Source: Lumbricus rubellus
Taxonomy: Eukaryota > Annelida > Clitellata > Crassiclitellata > Lumbricidae
Direction: 5' to 3'
DNA length: 64,000 nucleotides
Assembly (NCBI GenBank): GCA_945859605.1
Contig: OX243828.1
Span: 22,685,109 to 22,749,108, forward strand
The notes under the pieces are model-generated. The model ran no database searches, was not told the origin of the DNA, and saw nothing but the letters and a program-made list of their open reading frames with translations. Within the stretch, counting starts at the first letter, position 1. The number at the start of each line of letters is the position of its first letter. The position numbers and the translations under genes were made by a program. Shown piece after piece: positions 30,901 through 42,573 of the stretch.

Positions 30901-33900
30901 GTGATTTTTCGAACCCTAGAAACATTACAATTTCAATTTGAAAAACTTAGATTCGACTAGACTTTGTCCTTCATTTTATTTTATACACAGTGGAAGAATT
31001 TTGTATGCTCTGGCGGGTCACTTGAAAATGCTCCGCGGGCCGCACGTTGGACAGCACTGCCTTAGTTACTAAAAGCAAGGAGACAAATTTTGGTGTCAAC
31101 CAGAAAATATTTACTGGTAGCTTGACGCAGTTAAAGTTTTAGCATTGGACAATGTTAAATTCCATGATGTTTCAATGCGTAAGATACACTACTATGAAGG
31201 GTGCTCATTATTGCTAAGTTAGTGATGAGCAATTGAGCCCAGCACTACTGGTGAGCAACAGTAGGCTCTTTAGTAACCAGAAATGTCTTGCGGTGCCTCT
31301 CAGCAACTTATAACATAAATTTATTCTGTTTTTCATAGTGACCAAGAACACCATTGAATAAATCAGCGGCATTGTTGACCACCATCAAACTCTCTGCCCA
31401 TATTTGAGCACTAGCATACTCAGAAATGCTCTCTCAAATGCTAGGGTGAAGATCTTTAGGGCCAAAAAGTCCTTTGATATTCCAATTGCCACAAGAAACT
31501 GCTAAATATGTTGTGACAACCACCGAAGCATTGGTATAGCAACAGTGTCATGTCCATGCAGTATAAACTTACAACGTGCCGAGGAGTTTGCCCATGGGTT
31601 TCTTTACTTAGGGCTGTGACTACTGCTTCCTTCAAATCCAGAGGGACCATTGTATCAGAGAAAGTGTGACCAATTAGTATTTCACCTAGATACTACAAAT
31701 GGCTACAGAAGGAATTGATTGCTGAATCGATAACAGTTTAGTTGTTTGTCTGTATGCATCAAACTCATGCAGAAGATTCAAGTCGTTGTGAGGATCAGGT
31801 GTGGCACATGCATGTGTGTGTAAAGACACTTAATGTAAACTTAACAATTGACTTGAACTCTGGGAGAGCTGACAATTCACATTTGATGAGATTCATTGAG
31901 TAAAATAATGATCTTCTTAACCTTGCTTGTGACCTTGCCATCCATCTAGCTCTAGGGTGGACTCCAGGGGCATGGATATGCACATCTCCCTTACTTTATA
32001 CTCCTTTTAAGAATATCAGTACCAGGTAAAAGAGCTCATAGTCTTCCTAACAGTCTTGACTGAATATCATTGAGCTGGATGAACTCGATAAACTCATTTT
32101 GCACCAGGTCCAAACCACTGCAGTTGCTGTCACCTTTTTGCCATTTTCATACCGGTCTGCTTCAAATGCATAATTATACGTGAGTCTCTAAATCTTCTAA
32201 ATATCTTGATGTTTTGCCATTGGAGATCCCATCTGGTGTTTAACACTTTGGCAGCGACTAATTCCATGATTTTGGTATACAAACCAAGCTCAGTAGTGTT
32301 TTCTTATACACTTTTGTTCAGACAAAACATAGGCACCATCAGGAAGGATTGTATTGCTGGAAGTTGTATGAAATTACATTGACAGTCTTTATTTAGCCCT
32401 TTATGGTTTATCCGTGTTATTAGAGCAACATCCAAGAATTTGGAAAGATAAAAAAATTACAAGAAACATTATTATTCTTAGTCAGTATGAACATTGAGTC
32501 ACAGCACAGCCTCTTCTCTGTGAATATAAGCTATTTCCATATGCGATTTTGAAGAAATTATGTTAAACGTTACTATAAACTACTGACGCACTAAGCTACC
32601 TCTAAATAATCTTCTATCTGAATAAAATTTGTATCACATGAGTTTCTTGCCATAGAAAACATTTTTAGGGGTGGGCAACTGGATCAGGCAAAATTATTTT
32701 TTGACCATGCATTTGGTTGGCACCCTAATACATACATACACATGTATACATACATACATACATACATACATACATACATACATACATACATACATACATA
32801 CATACATACATACATACATACATACATACATACCTGCATGCCAGAGTAGATGACGTATTTGATTTCAATGGTCGAGCTGCCTTTGTATCCAGAAAGTTCG
32901 TCTGGAATGACTTTGAATTCCATGTTTCCGTTCGGACAGTTGCCGTATTTTGTGCCGTAGATTGCTTTGCACGAGGGACACTGAATGCTGCCATTCTAAA
33001 AATAATCAAAACACAATCACAGAATCAGGGACAAAGAAAGCCTTTAAAAACGATACAAAGTATTCAGAAGGACAGTTTCACCTTGTCAATATTACAATAA
33101 AAAGAGATTTACATCCAGCAGCAGTTTTCAGTTTTATAATTTACCCACAGATTCAGGTAGTTGCCCAAGTTAATTGAAGTCGTAGTAAAAACTTTCACTA
33201 CATGTACTGTACATGTACCAGGTACAATGCTTGACAATACAAATGACCATGTGCTAAAAATTGAAAATGGATAATACTTGAAAAAAACTACCCGGTATAC
33301 GAATATTAAATACAAATACTACCTAGGAATAACTTGCCTGCTTTCTACTAGTTGCTCAAAAGACCTTTCTCTTTGGCCATGGCTGGACGGGAGTGCCCCT
33401 GAATAGACTTCTTGAAGGGGCGGCGGTGCTATATAAATTTTTTGAACGAATGAATGAACGAACAACGTAATAAGTGCAGTGGTCACTCCACTCTGTTCCT
33501 TAAGAACGTCAAGACAGTCTTATTTAGCCGTGATTGGGCCGGGAGTACTTCTGAGTAGCCTACCTTGAAGAGGCGCTATATATTGTGGGCGTGGTGGTGC
33601 AGTGAGTATGTTCATTGCCTTGCAGCTGAAGGGTTGCAAGTTCGAATCCACCTCAAGTTGCCACGTAGGGACCTTGAGCAAGTCCTTCACTCACAATTGC
33701 TCAGCGCTTCGACGTGAAACTCCGATGCAGTGCCGCTCTGCATTCGGGAGCGCCTCTGAGTACAGAGCTTGAAGGGGCGCTATAACAAGTGCACATACAA
33801 TCAAATATAACATTTAAAAAATAAATAAATAAATAAGTAATCCTACCTTATTGCTGCTGTCGTACATGGCAGAAAGGCAGTCGACGTGAAACATATGAGA

Positions 33901-36900
33901 GCATTTTATCAACTGGACAACTGTGTAACTGTTGCCTTGACCGTAACCAGATGCCTCTCGCAGACTATCGCAACATATACAGCAGTCCTAAAAATATTTT
34001 TCAAAACACATGAAATTTAAAACGTTTTCAAGACTCAGTCTAGTTTAGCTATCTAGACATTCAGGGCTTTTTAACATGCAGCTGTACACAAAATGTGCAG
34101 TTCTAAATGAATTTGTGCAGTTGCAGAAGCATTGCTGTACAGTTAAAACTAGCAAAAAGTGGTCATTGTCCTCCGATTGGAAGTAATTTACCATGGAGGA
34201 TGGGAAGGAAAAGAAGGGGTTGTGCAGTTCTAAAAATTCCTTTAAAACAGCCCTGTAGACATTTAATATAGAATCAGTTAAAAACCTTAGCACTGTCTAC
34301 ACAAGTCCAAATGTCAGTCAGTCAATAATCAATTGTGAAATCAGTAATAATAATAACGATTATTTTATTTAAATAAATTAAATAAATAGCACGGCAATTC
34401 CGCTGACCTCTTTGGCTGGTGGATTTTTCACTTCTTTCATGTAATTGGTCAGAACATCTTTTGCTGTTAGACCTGCCACACAACAGAAGAAAACATGAGA
34501 CAATCACAGAAAATTCTGGCATTTTTATCAATCGTCCATTCACTCATGCAGATGACTTAAAAGTCCTGGAACGCAATTTTAGCAGTTCACGTCAGGATAA
34601 TGGGAGTTATTCAGCAAGTTGAAGAACTTAAATGTAGAGAAGATAATAAATTTTTTGGGCAATTCATAAGGCAGGTCAAGAGAAAATCAGGAAGGCCAAA
34701 TGACCTATAGTGACATCGCCACTGGACATATATCTGCCACTATGTCCATATTTTTGCGTATTTTATAATATATGAACAGTTCTTGCCAGTAAATTCAGTA
34801 ATTCATTCATGGCACAAATGGAGTGGTAGACTCTGTCCCCTAAATGATGAGAACAACCTAGCTTTAATTAATTAATATTTTATTAATTTTAGTAGCTTAC
34901 CACTTGTGATTCTAGTAATTTCGGCATTGTTTTTTTTACTGAGCACTGAACTTTTTGCCGCTAATTAAATAAGAGGATAGATAGTTTCTCATCATGTGGT
35001 TCTATTCAAAATTCTGAAACAATAACAACATGTGTTTAACTGCCAGTCTGATGCTACATACATATGGTCACTGGTGATTCTGCACACTACTCACTCCGGA
35101 CATGTGATAAATCATCCTGTGGCACAGAATTCGTCTGATTTCCAGACACTTTTTGTCGCTTGGTATTCACATAATTGCTGCTTATCGACCTGGCGCCAGG
35201 CTTTGCCGCGTTACTCGTGATCGTTGGTGGAACGGCGGCAGCTGGAACGACAGAAGAAGAAGAAGAAGCATTCTGATTGAAATTGCCACCCGTCACAACA
35301 TACCGATACGTGTTAACCACCATACCCGAAAGTCCTATGAAACACACACAACAAACACCAAGCTCAAGTTAGGGCAATGTCATGCCATTCCATTAAGTAT
35401 TGTATTGCATTGCATTTGATCACTTATTCATTCATTCATTCACTCATTCGGAGAATTTATATAGCGTCCCTCAAGAAACTACCCAGAGGCGCTCCCAGTC
35501 CAACCGCGAACAAAGATAAAAGACTTGAGAGACTTATAAAGCGCTCTCTCTCAACAAGAGCCTTTCAGAAGTGCTCCAAGTGTTGGCAACCCCGAGAGAA
35601 AAGGCAAGATTTGAGGCAAGTAAAAAATGAGGAAAGACTACTGGAGAATGATGGAGCGAACTGATGGAGGAAGTCCATTCCCATAAGCAGGGACCCGTGC
35701 AAGCAAGGGATGTATGCAAACATATTGTTTATTAACCAACTGCTAAAATTTTGCACTTTGGTGTACAGACATCTAATAAACACAGACTTTAAAAGTATAG
35801 AGCTCTTATAAAATAATATGCTAAAGACATAAATGTTTTCTCAGCACAGTCAAAGCTATCCTAAAGAGAAGTGATATTATGCGGTTATGTGTATGGGGCC
35901 TTATGGAGTAGCAGGTGGGTTTGGCTGGACGACGTAGTACGGTGCAGGATGAGGTATGGTATTTAAGCAATATTTAAGTTGATTTTCTGTGCATTACAAT
36001 TTTAGTAGCACACCTTACTTAACAACATAAAACTGCATGGTATATAACCACAAGCAATTCACAAATCAACAGGTTATGGTAGGTGCTTGAAAACACATTA
36101 GGAGTTGACTGTAAACTGTCACATGTATAACAAACCAAATGGAGAGAAGGCTTTTATAAAAGAATCCCTTAAAATTAGAACTATATGTGATATGTATGTA
36201 TCGTATGTATCATATTTATGTATCATATGTATGTATCGTATGTATCGTATGTATGTATGTATGTATGTATGTATCGTATGTATGTATGTATGTATGTATG
36301 TATGTATGTATGTATGTATGTATGTATGTATGTATGTATGTATGTATGTATGTATGTATGTATGTATGTACCTATGTATGTATGTATGTTCGTTCTCTTG
36401 AAGTGATGCTATATAAATGTTCGACTATGATTATGTATGTAATACTATGTATGTATGTACTGGTAGGCATGTAATCAGCATAAGATCAAATGGAAAGATA
36501 CGGTGTTCATCACAGAATCCTTTAAATCAGAATTTGGAAAAAATATATAGTTTTACGGGTTCGTGATCAAAATGAATTGAAAATAAACATGCAATGGTGT
36601 AAAAAAATGCACAAATGTGTAAAATTATTACCAGATATAAGGTCAGACACTGCACTAGCAAGAAAATTGCTGCTTCGACCACTCCTGGAGCTTCCAATAC
36701 CATTGCCTGCAGGTGCCGATGGAGCAGGCGGCTGGTAATGAACACCATGTCCTGAACTGCCGCTTGCAGTCTGACTTGATGGGCTGCAAAATTTATTAAA
36801 AGCTATTAAAACATACCTCACACTCAACAGCTGACTACAAATTTCTTAAATAGAAACACGAAAGAAAATTATAATTACAGAATAAAAACATTCTAAAGGT

Positions 36901-39900
36901 TTTAAAGTGGCTGAACTGCAAAGTTTCTGCCTGCACTGCGATTTCTAATATGTATTGTATGTATGTATATATCTATTCAAATGTAAGTGGCAGCACGTTT
37001 CTGCCTGCACTGCAATTTTTAATATTCGTTGTATTTATGTATGTATTGTATGTAATACTATATATATATCTATGTACGATTATGCATAAGATGCAATCAT
37101 TTAACGACATCCAATAGCATCAGAGACTTTTGATAATGGTAGGGGAAAATATTGTGCAGACCTCACTGCAAGGTATTTTCAATGCACCATTGTTTGACAT
37201 GCAAGTTTTAGAGCATAACACAGATTAATATTTACAAGTTGAACATAAATCCATATCTCTTTCACATTGCAGTCATCAAGGGGCGATAAAGACATTTTCG
37301 AAAGAGGGGGCCCAAAATTTTCGGTGATCTTTGCCAAAAAAATTCTGATAACCTTTTTTAGTCATCCTGCTGAAAAGTTTGAAAATATACCATTTTCCCA
37401 GCCAAAAATTCTGATGACCCTTTTTAGTCATCCGCCCGAAATCTCATTGGAATATACTGTGCTCTCTCTAGTCGTATTGCTGCTTTTCCTCTCTCGCCTT
37501 GTCCCGCTGCATTGTTATAAAGGTTCGTGCAAACCAAATGGGGGGGGGGCCACGTCCTATGCAGTTTTTAAATGGGGGGCCATGGCCGGATTGGCCCCCC
37601 TTGGATCCACCCCTGCAGTCATCAGTCATGCCATAACAATCCAGTAAAAGTCAGGATATGCAGAAACGAGACACTCATTGTGATATAACTGCAGACGTTA
37701 AAAATGGATTTTAAGAAGAATACAAGACGTACTCTCGCCAAGACGTGAATGAGCTTGCACTGGTTCCCTGTGCTCCGCTTGATGTAGGTCCATTGGCATC
37801 GAATGACCAGTTGCTTGTTGGAGCTGACGGAGCGGAGGCTGAAGAGGACGTATCGGAGTTGCTGGAAAAACAAAATAATAACCAGATCAAGTTACTTCTG
37901 TACTCTCTTATGTTTCGCCTCTCAAACTTGAATTTTCTACAACGAAAGTCCTTAGTTGACAATTTGATATCACTGTTTAATTCATTTGTCAACAGTACTC
38001 AACACCCACTATCTGACCTTGTCCTTTGAAAAACTCTGTCTCTACCCCTAGTCAGTTATTTGCACCATGATCCAGATATGCACAACAAAAATATAAATAA
38101 TACCATATTTCGAACAATGGCCATGCACAAGAGCAACCATAGAAAGCATCAAGAAGCCTTATCAATATCTAGTAATCTCCGAATACTTCCTGATAACAAC
38201 GCGTCATTTGTAGAAATGTGTGCAACCGACATATAAACCCATTCATGTTTAAATTGAACTATGACAGTATTTATTTAAACCCGATTTAAATTGCTCTACA
38301 GGCATCTCCATTTCATAATTTTGAGTTACGTGGTACCTTGAAAGAATTTATAAAGGATGCAAGAAAATTAATTTCAAGGAAAACCAAGTGAATTACCAGA
38401 GAGAAATTTTTTATAATAGCGGTTTATTTGATCAGCCTCATGCAGGATGAGGAAGTAACCACTGACCAGATAGTGTTGCCGCTCTGCCTGAATAGTCTAG
38501 TCTGCAGAATTAGATGTTCAGTTGCTCACAATAGCACTAAACCATCAGATTTCATACAATGCAATTTCCATGCAAGACAACAAGCATTATTTGCTGCTAA
38601 CAAGAAGAGCAGTCCATTAATCTTTTACCCGTTTGCCCCGAGAATATCCGCTTAAAACGGGCTTAAAATTTAAAGCACCAATACGCAGCTAAGGCGTAAA
38701 AAAAATTGTTGTGTTTCCGGTAACCCGACCGACCCATTTTTACGGCCGCGACCCAAATATTTTTGTAAAAAAATTTTATTAAAAAAAATATTTAAAAAAA
38801 AAAAAAATTTCACAAAAAAATTTAAATTTTTTTCCAAATTTTTTAAAAAACATTTGTATTGACATAACATAAGAGACGTCAACAAAATGAAATTAATAGG
38901 TCTGTTTCTAGAGCAGTTTTAGGTGCAGACAGTCGGGAAATAGGCAGTTTATACTTGCTTAGAACACGTACTTTGTTTCAGCGTGCCAAAAAGACTAGTG
39001 GGGTATACTTTTTCGGATAGTCACTGCATAAAAATATTTTACAAAATAATAATATTTTCCGACCTACCTACCCAATTTTTTTTTAGCTCTGTTACCGGAA
39101 ACACAACATATTTTTTTTTAGGCCTAAGTGCTTGCAAACAAACAGAACTTTGAATCTACTTTTCAACAGCAGCTAAGACAAAATCAACACACAAAAACCA
39201 ACGGAGCTCACCTGAAACCTGGCGTAAGATTTCGGCGCAAAGCCCTCACTCTCTTTGGTCGCGCTCCAGATGATGGTGGTTGCATGGAAGAAGATGCAGC
39301 AGCAGATGGTACCAGCGAGTTTCCAGAAGAAGAGCTGCCGCCACTGAATCCAAACGTTGTTTGACTGGCAGATGGATATGTAGGTGGTGCAAAGTTAAAG
39401 CCAGATGAAGAACGCAATCCCATAGATGACTGTGGAGCGGCTCCCATTGAAGGAGCTGTGTTTGAATGACCATGAACAGAAGCAGGCATTGGCACAGATT
39501 GAGGAGTACTTCCGAAACCAAAAGATCCAGAACCGCCGGAACTTCCAAACCTAAATGACCCAGTATTACTTGCATTCCCAAATCCTGAAGAGCCGTAATT
39601 GCTTGCAGTTCCAAATCCTGAAGATCCGGAATTGCTTGCAGTCCCAAATCCTGAAGAGCCAGAATTGCTAGTAGTTCCAAATCCTGAAGATCCAGAATTG
39701 CTAGCAGTTCCAAATACTGAAGATCCAGAACTGCCCGCACTTCCTTGCGTAAAGAAACTCCCAAGGTACTGCTGCCACGACTGGGGGTTGCTGTTAGTCT
39801 GACCTGATGCCCCAAGCGTCCGGTAATTAGCGCCGGTCAATAAACGTTGGACAGGTCGTGCAAATCCAGATGTCTTGTTGATCTGTTTCATCTGACTTAA

Positions 39901-42073
39901 GTCAACCTCGTACGGTTGATTGATTGGATTCACATCAAGGTCCACCACCGAGTACCGGTTCCGACTGTACGCAAACTCAAGCATGTTGGCTACTTCCATG
40001 GAGTACAAATGCCACGTGTAGCGTACATTTCGCTGACGAGAGGTATCGCCTCCCCATTGCCAGGTGGCGCCATGCGCAACTGCGCTGTCGCCATCGTGCA
40101 ATTCCCTTCGAATTGGCCGTTCGATGCCTGTTGACAAATAGAAAATGTCATTTCACATAAAGGCCTGCATTAAATTTTACTAATAATATTATTTTTTAAT
40201 GCCTCGAGGTATTTAGTATCCCTCAGGGACTTAAATATTAATTAAGAACAGAATAAAATAATATTATTCTTTAATGATTCAATCTGACAGACCGCAGAAT
40301 GATTACAGGTATACTGGTACAGGTTATACGAAATACGGCCCACTATAGCAGACACGTAGGTTGGCTTTACAGCAGTGGGTTCGGTAACTTAACAATAATG
40401 GCCTAGCATCCATCAATCAGTAAGTCATTTGGAAATATTGAATTGAAGCTTTTTAAATGAATCCCAAGCAATCAAACATGCTTTCGCTCACTGTTTCTTG
40501 CTAACCAATGTAAAATATTAATTCACTAGCTGAACCCGGCCACGCGTTGCTGTGGCAGAAAAGACCGTCCTCTGTCTCCAATCCTCCCCTCCCCTCCCTT
40601 CCCCTCCCCTCCCCCGACAGCGACGCGGATAGCGCCCTAAAGCGAGTCAGCAAAAAGGCCGCAATCGAATGTGTTGAAATGCGCTACATAAACGGAACAC
40701 ACTATTGAACCACCATTTGAAACGGGCCCGAATTGGAAGGCAAGGCTTATCAACGGGCGTATGTCTTGAAAACGGTAGAATTTGCAAATTTGCTTCTTTT
40801 TTAAAAGATTGCGCTTTTCGCCAAAAAGCTCCCCTAAAGCGCGTCAGCAAAAAGGCCGCAATCGAATGTGTTGAAATGCGCTACATAAACGGAACACACT
40901 ATTGAACCACCATTTGAAACTCGCCCGAATTTTAAGGCAAGGCTTATCGATGGGCGTATGTGTTGAAAATGGTAGAATTTGCAAAGTTGCTTTTTTGGTT
41001 TAAAAGATGGCGCTTTTTCCCAAAAAAGCATTCTGCAAACCCGGCCGTGTTGGAACTAAACGTTTTGGTGAAGTTTCGAAAGCAATCAATGAAGAAAGTT
41101 CGGAGATCTTTGAAGCCGAGCCAAACGTGGTTACATTTTTATTTATATAGATTATGATATTCAACAGCATATACGCTAGCGCAGAGAGCACACCTCTATC
41201 TGCAACTGCATCTGTAGATCCTGAACACCTTCCATATAATTTGCAAGTCCCACTATGCTAAGTTATTAAATTTCATCAAAATTTCTCCTCTCCTTTCAAA
41301 ATTCTCATCTTACAGTAAACTACAAAATCTGTTTATCAAAATTATACAAATCGAACACTTAAGCAAATAAAATATAAGGCAAAAACTGAGCTGCATCAAA
41401 AACTTTACAAAATTTCCACAGAACTACATTCAAACGGACCCCACAGATCACTCAAATAGTAAAAGTTCATGCTTTGCCATGAAAACCACATACAGCTAGC
41501 TTTGCCACTAGCAACTAATACAACCTAAACAAGTGCAACTTATTTATGAGGAAAATACACCAAAACTCAGTAATACTCCCTAATCATATTCCAAGCAATT
41601 ATAATTATGCAATTGTCACGAATGTATGCATCAACACTCTCCTAGGTTGTGAAAACAACTAAAATGCATGCAAAGGTGACCAATCTATATAAATTAGTGT
41701 TGGGTTTAGGCATTTCTTTCATCCATAACGGTTCTGTATTCGGAGCAAGCACCGCCAACTGCGAACGGTCACACGTCACGTGATCAATTACGTAACTCGA
41801 GGCATCATAGCTTGTACGGAGTAGGTTAATGTCGGATTTTAGTGCTAACCATTCTGCGTTCTTACCATTTTGACTAACTTGTGTCATTCGAACCAAATCA
41901 ACAGCCAAAGTCGACAGATTTTTATCGATGTCCGCAAGACGAACACCATTCGACTGAGAAGCATAATTTTCTTCGATAAAGTTAGAAACGTCCGCTTCGT
42001 ATGGAGTCCAATCTCCTATATCGTTCATCCATTCCCATACAACGGTGCTACCGAAAGCAGCTGCCATTGCCAT
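27742..42073 (-). CDS. dx: Deltex-type E3 ubiquitin ligase, complete
   Basis: Ten exons in transcript order: 41866-42073, 39212-40127, 37733-37861, 36632-36783, 35095-35334, 34408-34472, 33847-33987, 32834-32995, 29026-29115, 27742-27957. All junctions are GT/AG and in phase; the sum is 2319 nt, 772 codons plus stop. Domains: WWE1 at about 8-75 ([20 protein letters not shown]), WWE2 at about 92-165, a Ser/Gly/Pro-rich linker with FG repeats (about 204-272), a RING at 572-626 ([18 protein letters not shown]) and a Deltex C-terminal domain at about 627-772 ([40 protein letters not shown]). Known of the family: WWE domains bind Notch ankyrin repeats and the RING-DTC pair ubiquitylates substrates. 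The length suits fly Dx more than human DTX1. Complete and apparently functional. Confidence 0.95.
28440..28660 (+). mobile_element. tRNA-SINE, full length, in Deltex intron
   Basis: GTGGGGCACGGTGGTGTACT head, GGTTCGAATCC B-box, GTCCTTCACTCGCAA, GAGCGCCTCCGAGTAG, CTTGAAGGGGTGCTATATCA, ending with AAATAAATAAAT. Confidence 0.85.
29026..29115 (-). CDS. dx: Deltex exon 9 (DTC)
   Basis: 30 codons, [20 protein letters not shown] then [10 protein letters not shown]. Acceptor tctgtccag, donor gtcagt. Confidence 0.95.
29200..29410. repeat. Imperfect (ATGT)n tract
   Basis: ATGT units with GTAC, GCAT and TTAT interruptions, beginning about 85 bp from Deltex exon 9. Confidence 0.9.
29893..30110 (+). 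mobile_element. tRNA-SINE, full length, in Deltex intron
   Basis: ACATGGTGGCGCAGTGGGTG head, GCAGGTTCAAATCC (degenerate B-box), GGGCAAGTCCTTCACTCGCA, GTCGGGAGCACTTCTGAGTA, CTTGAAGGGGCGCTACAAC. A CATA tract follows. Confidence 0.85.
30210..31059. mobile_element. hAT-type transposon relic
   Basis: CAGTGCTGTCCAACCTTTTT and its inverse CGTTGGACAGCACTG bound 850 bp, flanked by the perfect 8-bp duplication CCTTAGTT (30202-30209, 31060-31067). Internal frame 30442-30720 may be transposase debris but was not securely identified. In a Deltex intron. Confidence 0.9.
31450..32400 (-). pseudogene. Decayed mobile-element coding sequence
   Basis: Broken minus frames contain [20 protein letters not shown] followed by RSLFYSMN. 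This resembles the PGA-hARWMAK-LF motif I associate with repeat-borne proteins in invertebrate genomes. A neighbouring frame has [20 protein letters not shown]. Several stops and shifts. Element class not established; in the Deltex intron between exons 8 and 9. Confidence 0.4.
32737..32833. repeat. (CATA)n / (GTAT)n array at a splice donor
   Basis: About 24 units ending exactly at the donor of Deltex exon 8 (32833/32834). Confidence 0.97.
32834..32995 (-). CDS. dx: Deltex exon 8 (end of RING, start of DTC)
   Basis: 54 codons, [14 protein letters not shown] to [12 protein letters not shown]. The donor gtatgt is the first unit of a (GTAT)n array. Confidence 0.95.
33587..33800 (+). mobile_element. 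tRNA-SINE, full length, in Deltex intron
   Basis: TGGGCGTGGTGGTGCAGTGA head, AAGTTCGAATCC, GACCTTGAGCAAGTCCTTCA, GGGAGCGCCTCTGAGTACA, CTTGAAGGGGCGCTATAAC. Its end is about 45 bp from Deltex exon 7. Confidence 0.85.
33847..33987 (-). CDS. dx: Deltex exon 7 (RING)
   Basis: 47 codons, phase 0. [20 protein letters not shown] then [16 protein letters not shown]: six of the eight zinc ligands. Acceptor atttttag, donor gtagga. Confidence 0.95.
34070..34255 (+). repeat. Dispersed repeat, copy 2
   Basis: Paralogue of 15810-16005 (shared TGTACACAAAATGTGCA, GATTGGAAGTAATTTA, CATGGAGGATGGGAAGGAAA). Confidence 0.85.
34408..34472 (-). CDS. dx: Deltex exon 6 (pre-RING)
   Basis: Phase 1 to 0. [17 protein letters not shown] matches the conserved VVRRYMQKVKNPP segment just before the Deltex RING. 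Confidence 0.92.
35095..35334 (-). CDS. dx: Deltex exon 5 (linker)
   Basis: Phase 1 to 1, 240 nt. [20 protein letters not shown], a serine run, then [12 protein letters not shown] and basic NTKRQKVSG. Acceptor tttcatag, donor gtgagt. Confidence 0.85.
36236..36390. repeat. (GTAT)n array
   Basis: About 35 nearly perfect units in the Deltex intron between exons 4 and 5, preceded by TCGTATGTATCGTATG variants. Confidence 0.97.
36632..36783 (-). CDS. dx: Deltex exon 4 (proline-containing linker)
   Basis: Phase 2 to 1, 152 nt. [13 protein letters not shown] could be a short SH3-type ligand, as proposed for the Deltex proline-rich region; then [19 protein letters not shown]. Acceptor ttttgcag, donor gtaata. 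Confidence 0.82.
37278..37615. mobile_element. hAT-type MITE in Deltex intron
   Basis: The right end GGATCCACCCCTG is a familiar hAT-like terminus. The left end is decayed (AAGGGGCGATAAAG). CAGTCATC flanks both sides (37270-37277 and 37616-37623), an 8-bp duplication. Confidence 0.65.
37733..37861 (-). CDS. dx: Deltex exon 3 (linker)
   Basis: Phase 2 to 2, 129 nt. Ser/Thr/Ala-rich linker, [20 protein letters not shown] to SSFTSW. Acceptor tttttccag; donor gtacgt chosen because it joins exon 4 in phase. Confidence 0.82.
38707..39108. mobile_element. MITE with TGTTGTGTTTCCGGTAAC ends
   Basis: Perfect 18-bp terminal inverted repeats around an AT-rich interior of about 365 bp with long A and T runs. 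It ends about 100 bp from the donor of Deltex exon 2. Confidence 0.8.
39212..40127 (-). CDS. dx: Deltex exon 2 (WWE2 and FG-repeat linker)
   Basis: 916 nt, phase 1 to 2. [10 protein letters not shown] completes the WWE1 link; WWE2 contains [28 protein letters not shown] and RPVQRLL. The rest is a Ser/Gly/Phe-rich low-complexity region, ending [12 protein letters not shown]. Acceptor gtcaacag, donor gtgagc. Confidence 0.93.
40632..41030. repeat. Two-copy tandem repeat, about 197-bp period
   Basis: The unit starting CCTAAAGCG at 40636 recurs at 40833 with few differences (shared AAAAAGGCCGCAATCGAATG). Preceded by ACCCGGCCACGCGTTGCTGT and followed by TTTTTATTTATATAGATTAT, boundaries I associate with non-LTR-type repeats; class uncertain. 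In Deltex intron 1. Confidence 0.8.
41866..42073 (-). CDS. dx: Deltex exon 1 (WWE1)
   Basis: 69 codons plus one base, from [17 protein letters not shown] to MTQVSQN, donor gtaaga. The methionine is chosen because WWE1 begins about eight residues later, as in other Deltex proteins. Confidence 0.92.
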
Positions 42074-42573
42074 CTATAGTTATGATAATTTCAATTGTAT
42101 TACATTTTAACTTTTATTGCATAACACGCAAGTTACTTCAAAATCTCTCTACGCATCAAAATTTCAAACGTTTTCAATCTTTCATTTTCACTTTTGCCAT
42201 TGAAACTTCCATTGATTTGGCGTCCACATGTAAACATAGATATTATATAATGCAGTAGAATCAGTAGATATTTTGTATTCGATCTTTCTAATCATTGATA
42301 ATACATATCAATGTTTCTAATCCTGTTTTCGCGCCATTCGGCGTTCTGCGCGAGCAGTTACAGTAGGCCTACGCCTACGTCTAAAAGAAAATGGTTTTCA
42401 CCTTGTTCAATGTTAATTTTTATATTAGTTTTCTTAGTTAAATTTCTTGCTCTTCATTATATGTCTGTCTGTCTCTGTCTGTCTCTCTGTCTGTCTCTGT
42501 CTGTCTGTCTCTCTCCTATAATAGGCCTATTTAATATATAGGCTATCTATATATAATATATAGGCCCTATATA

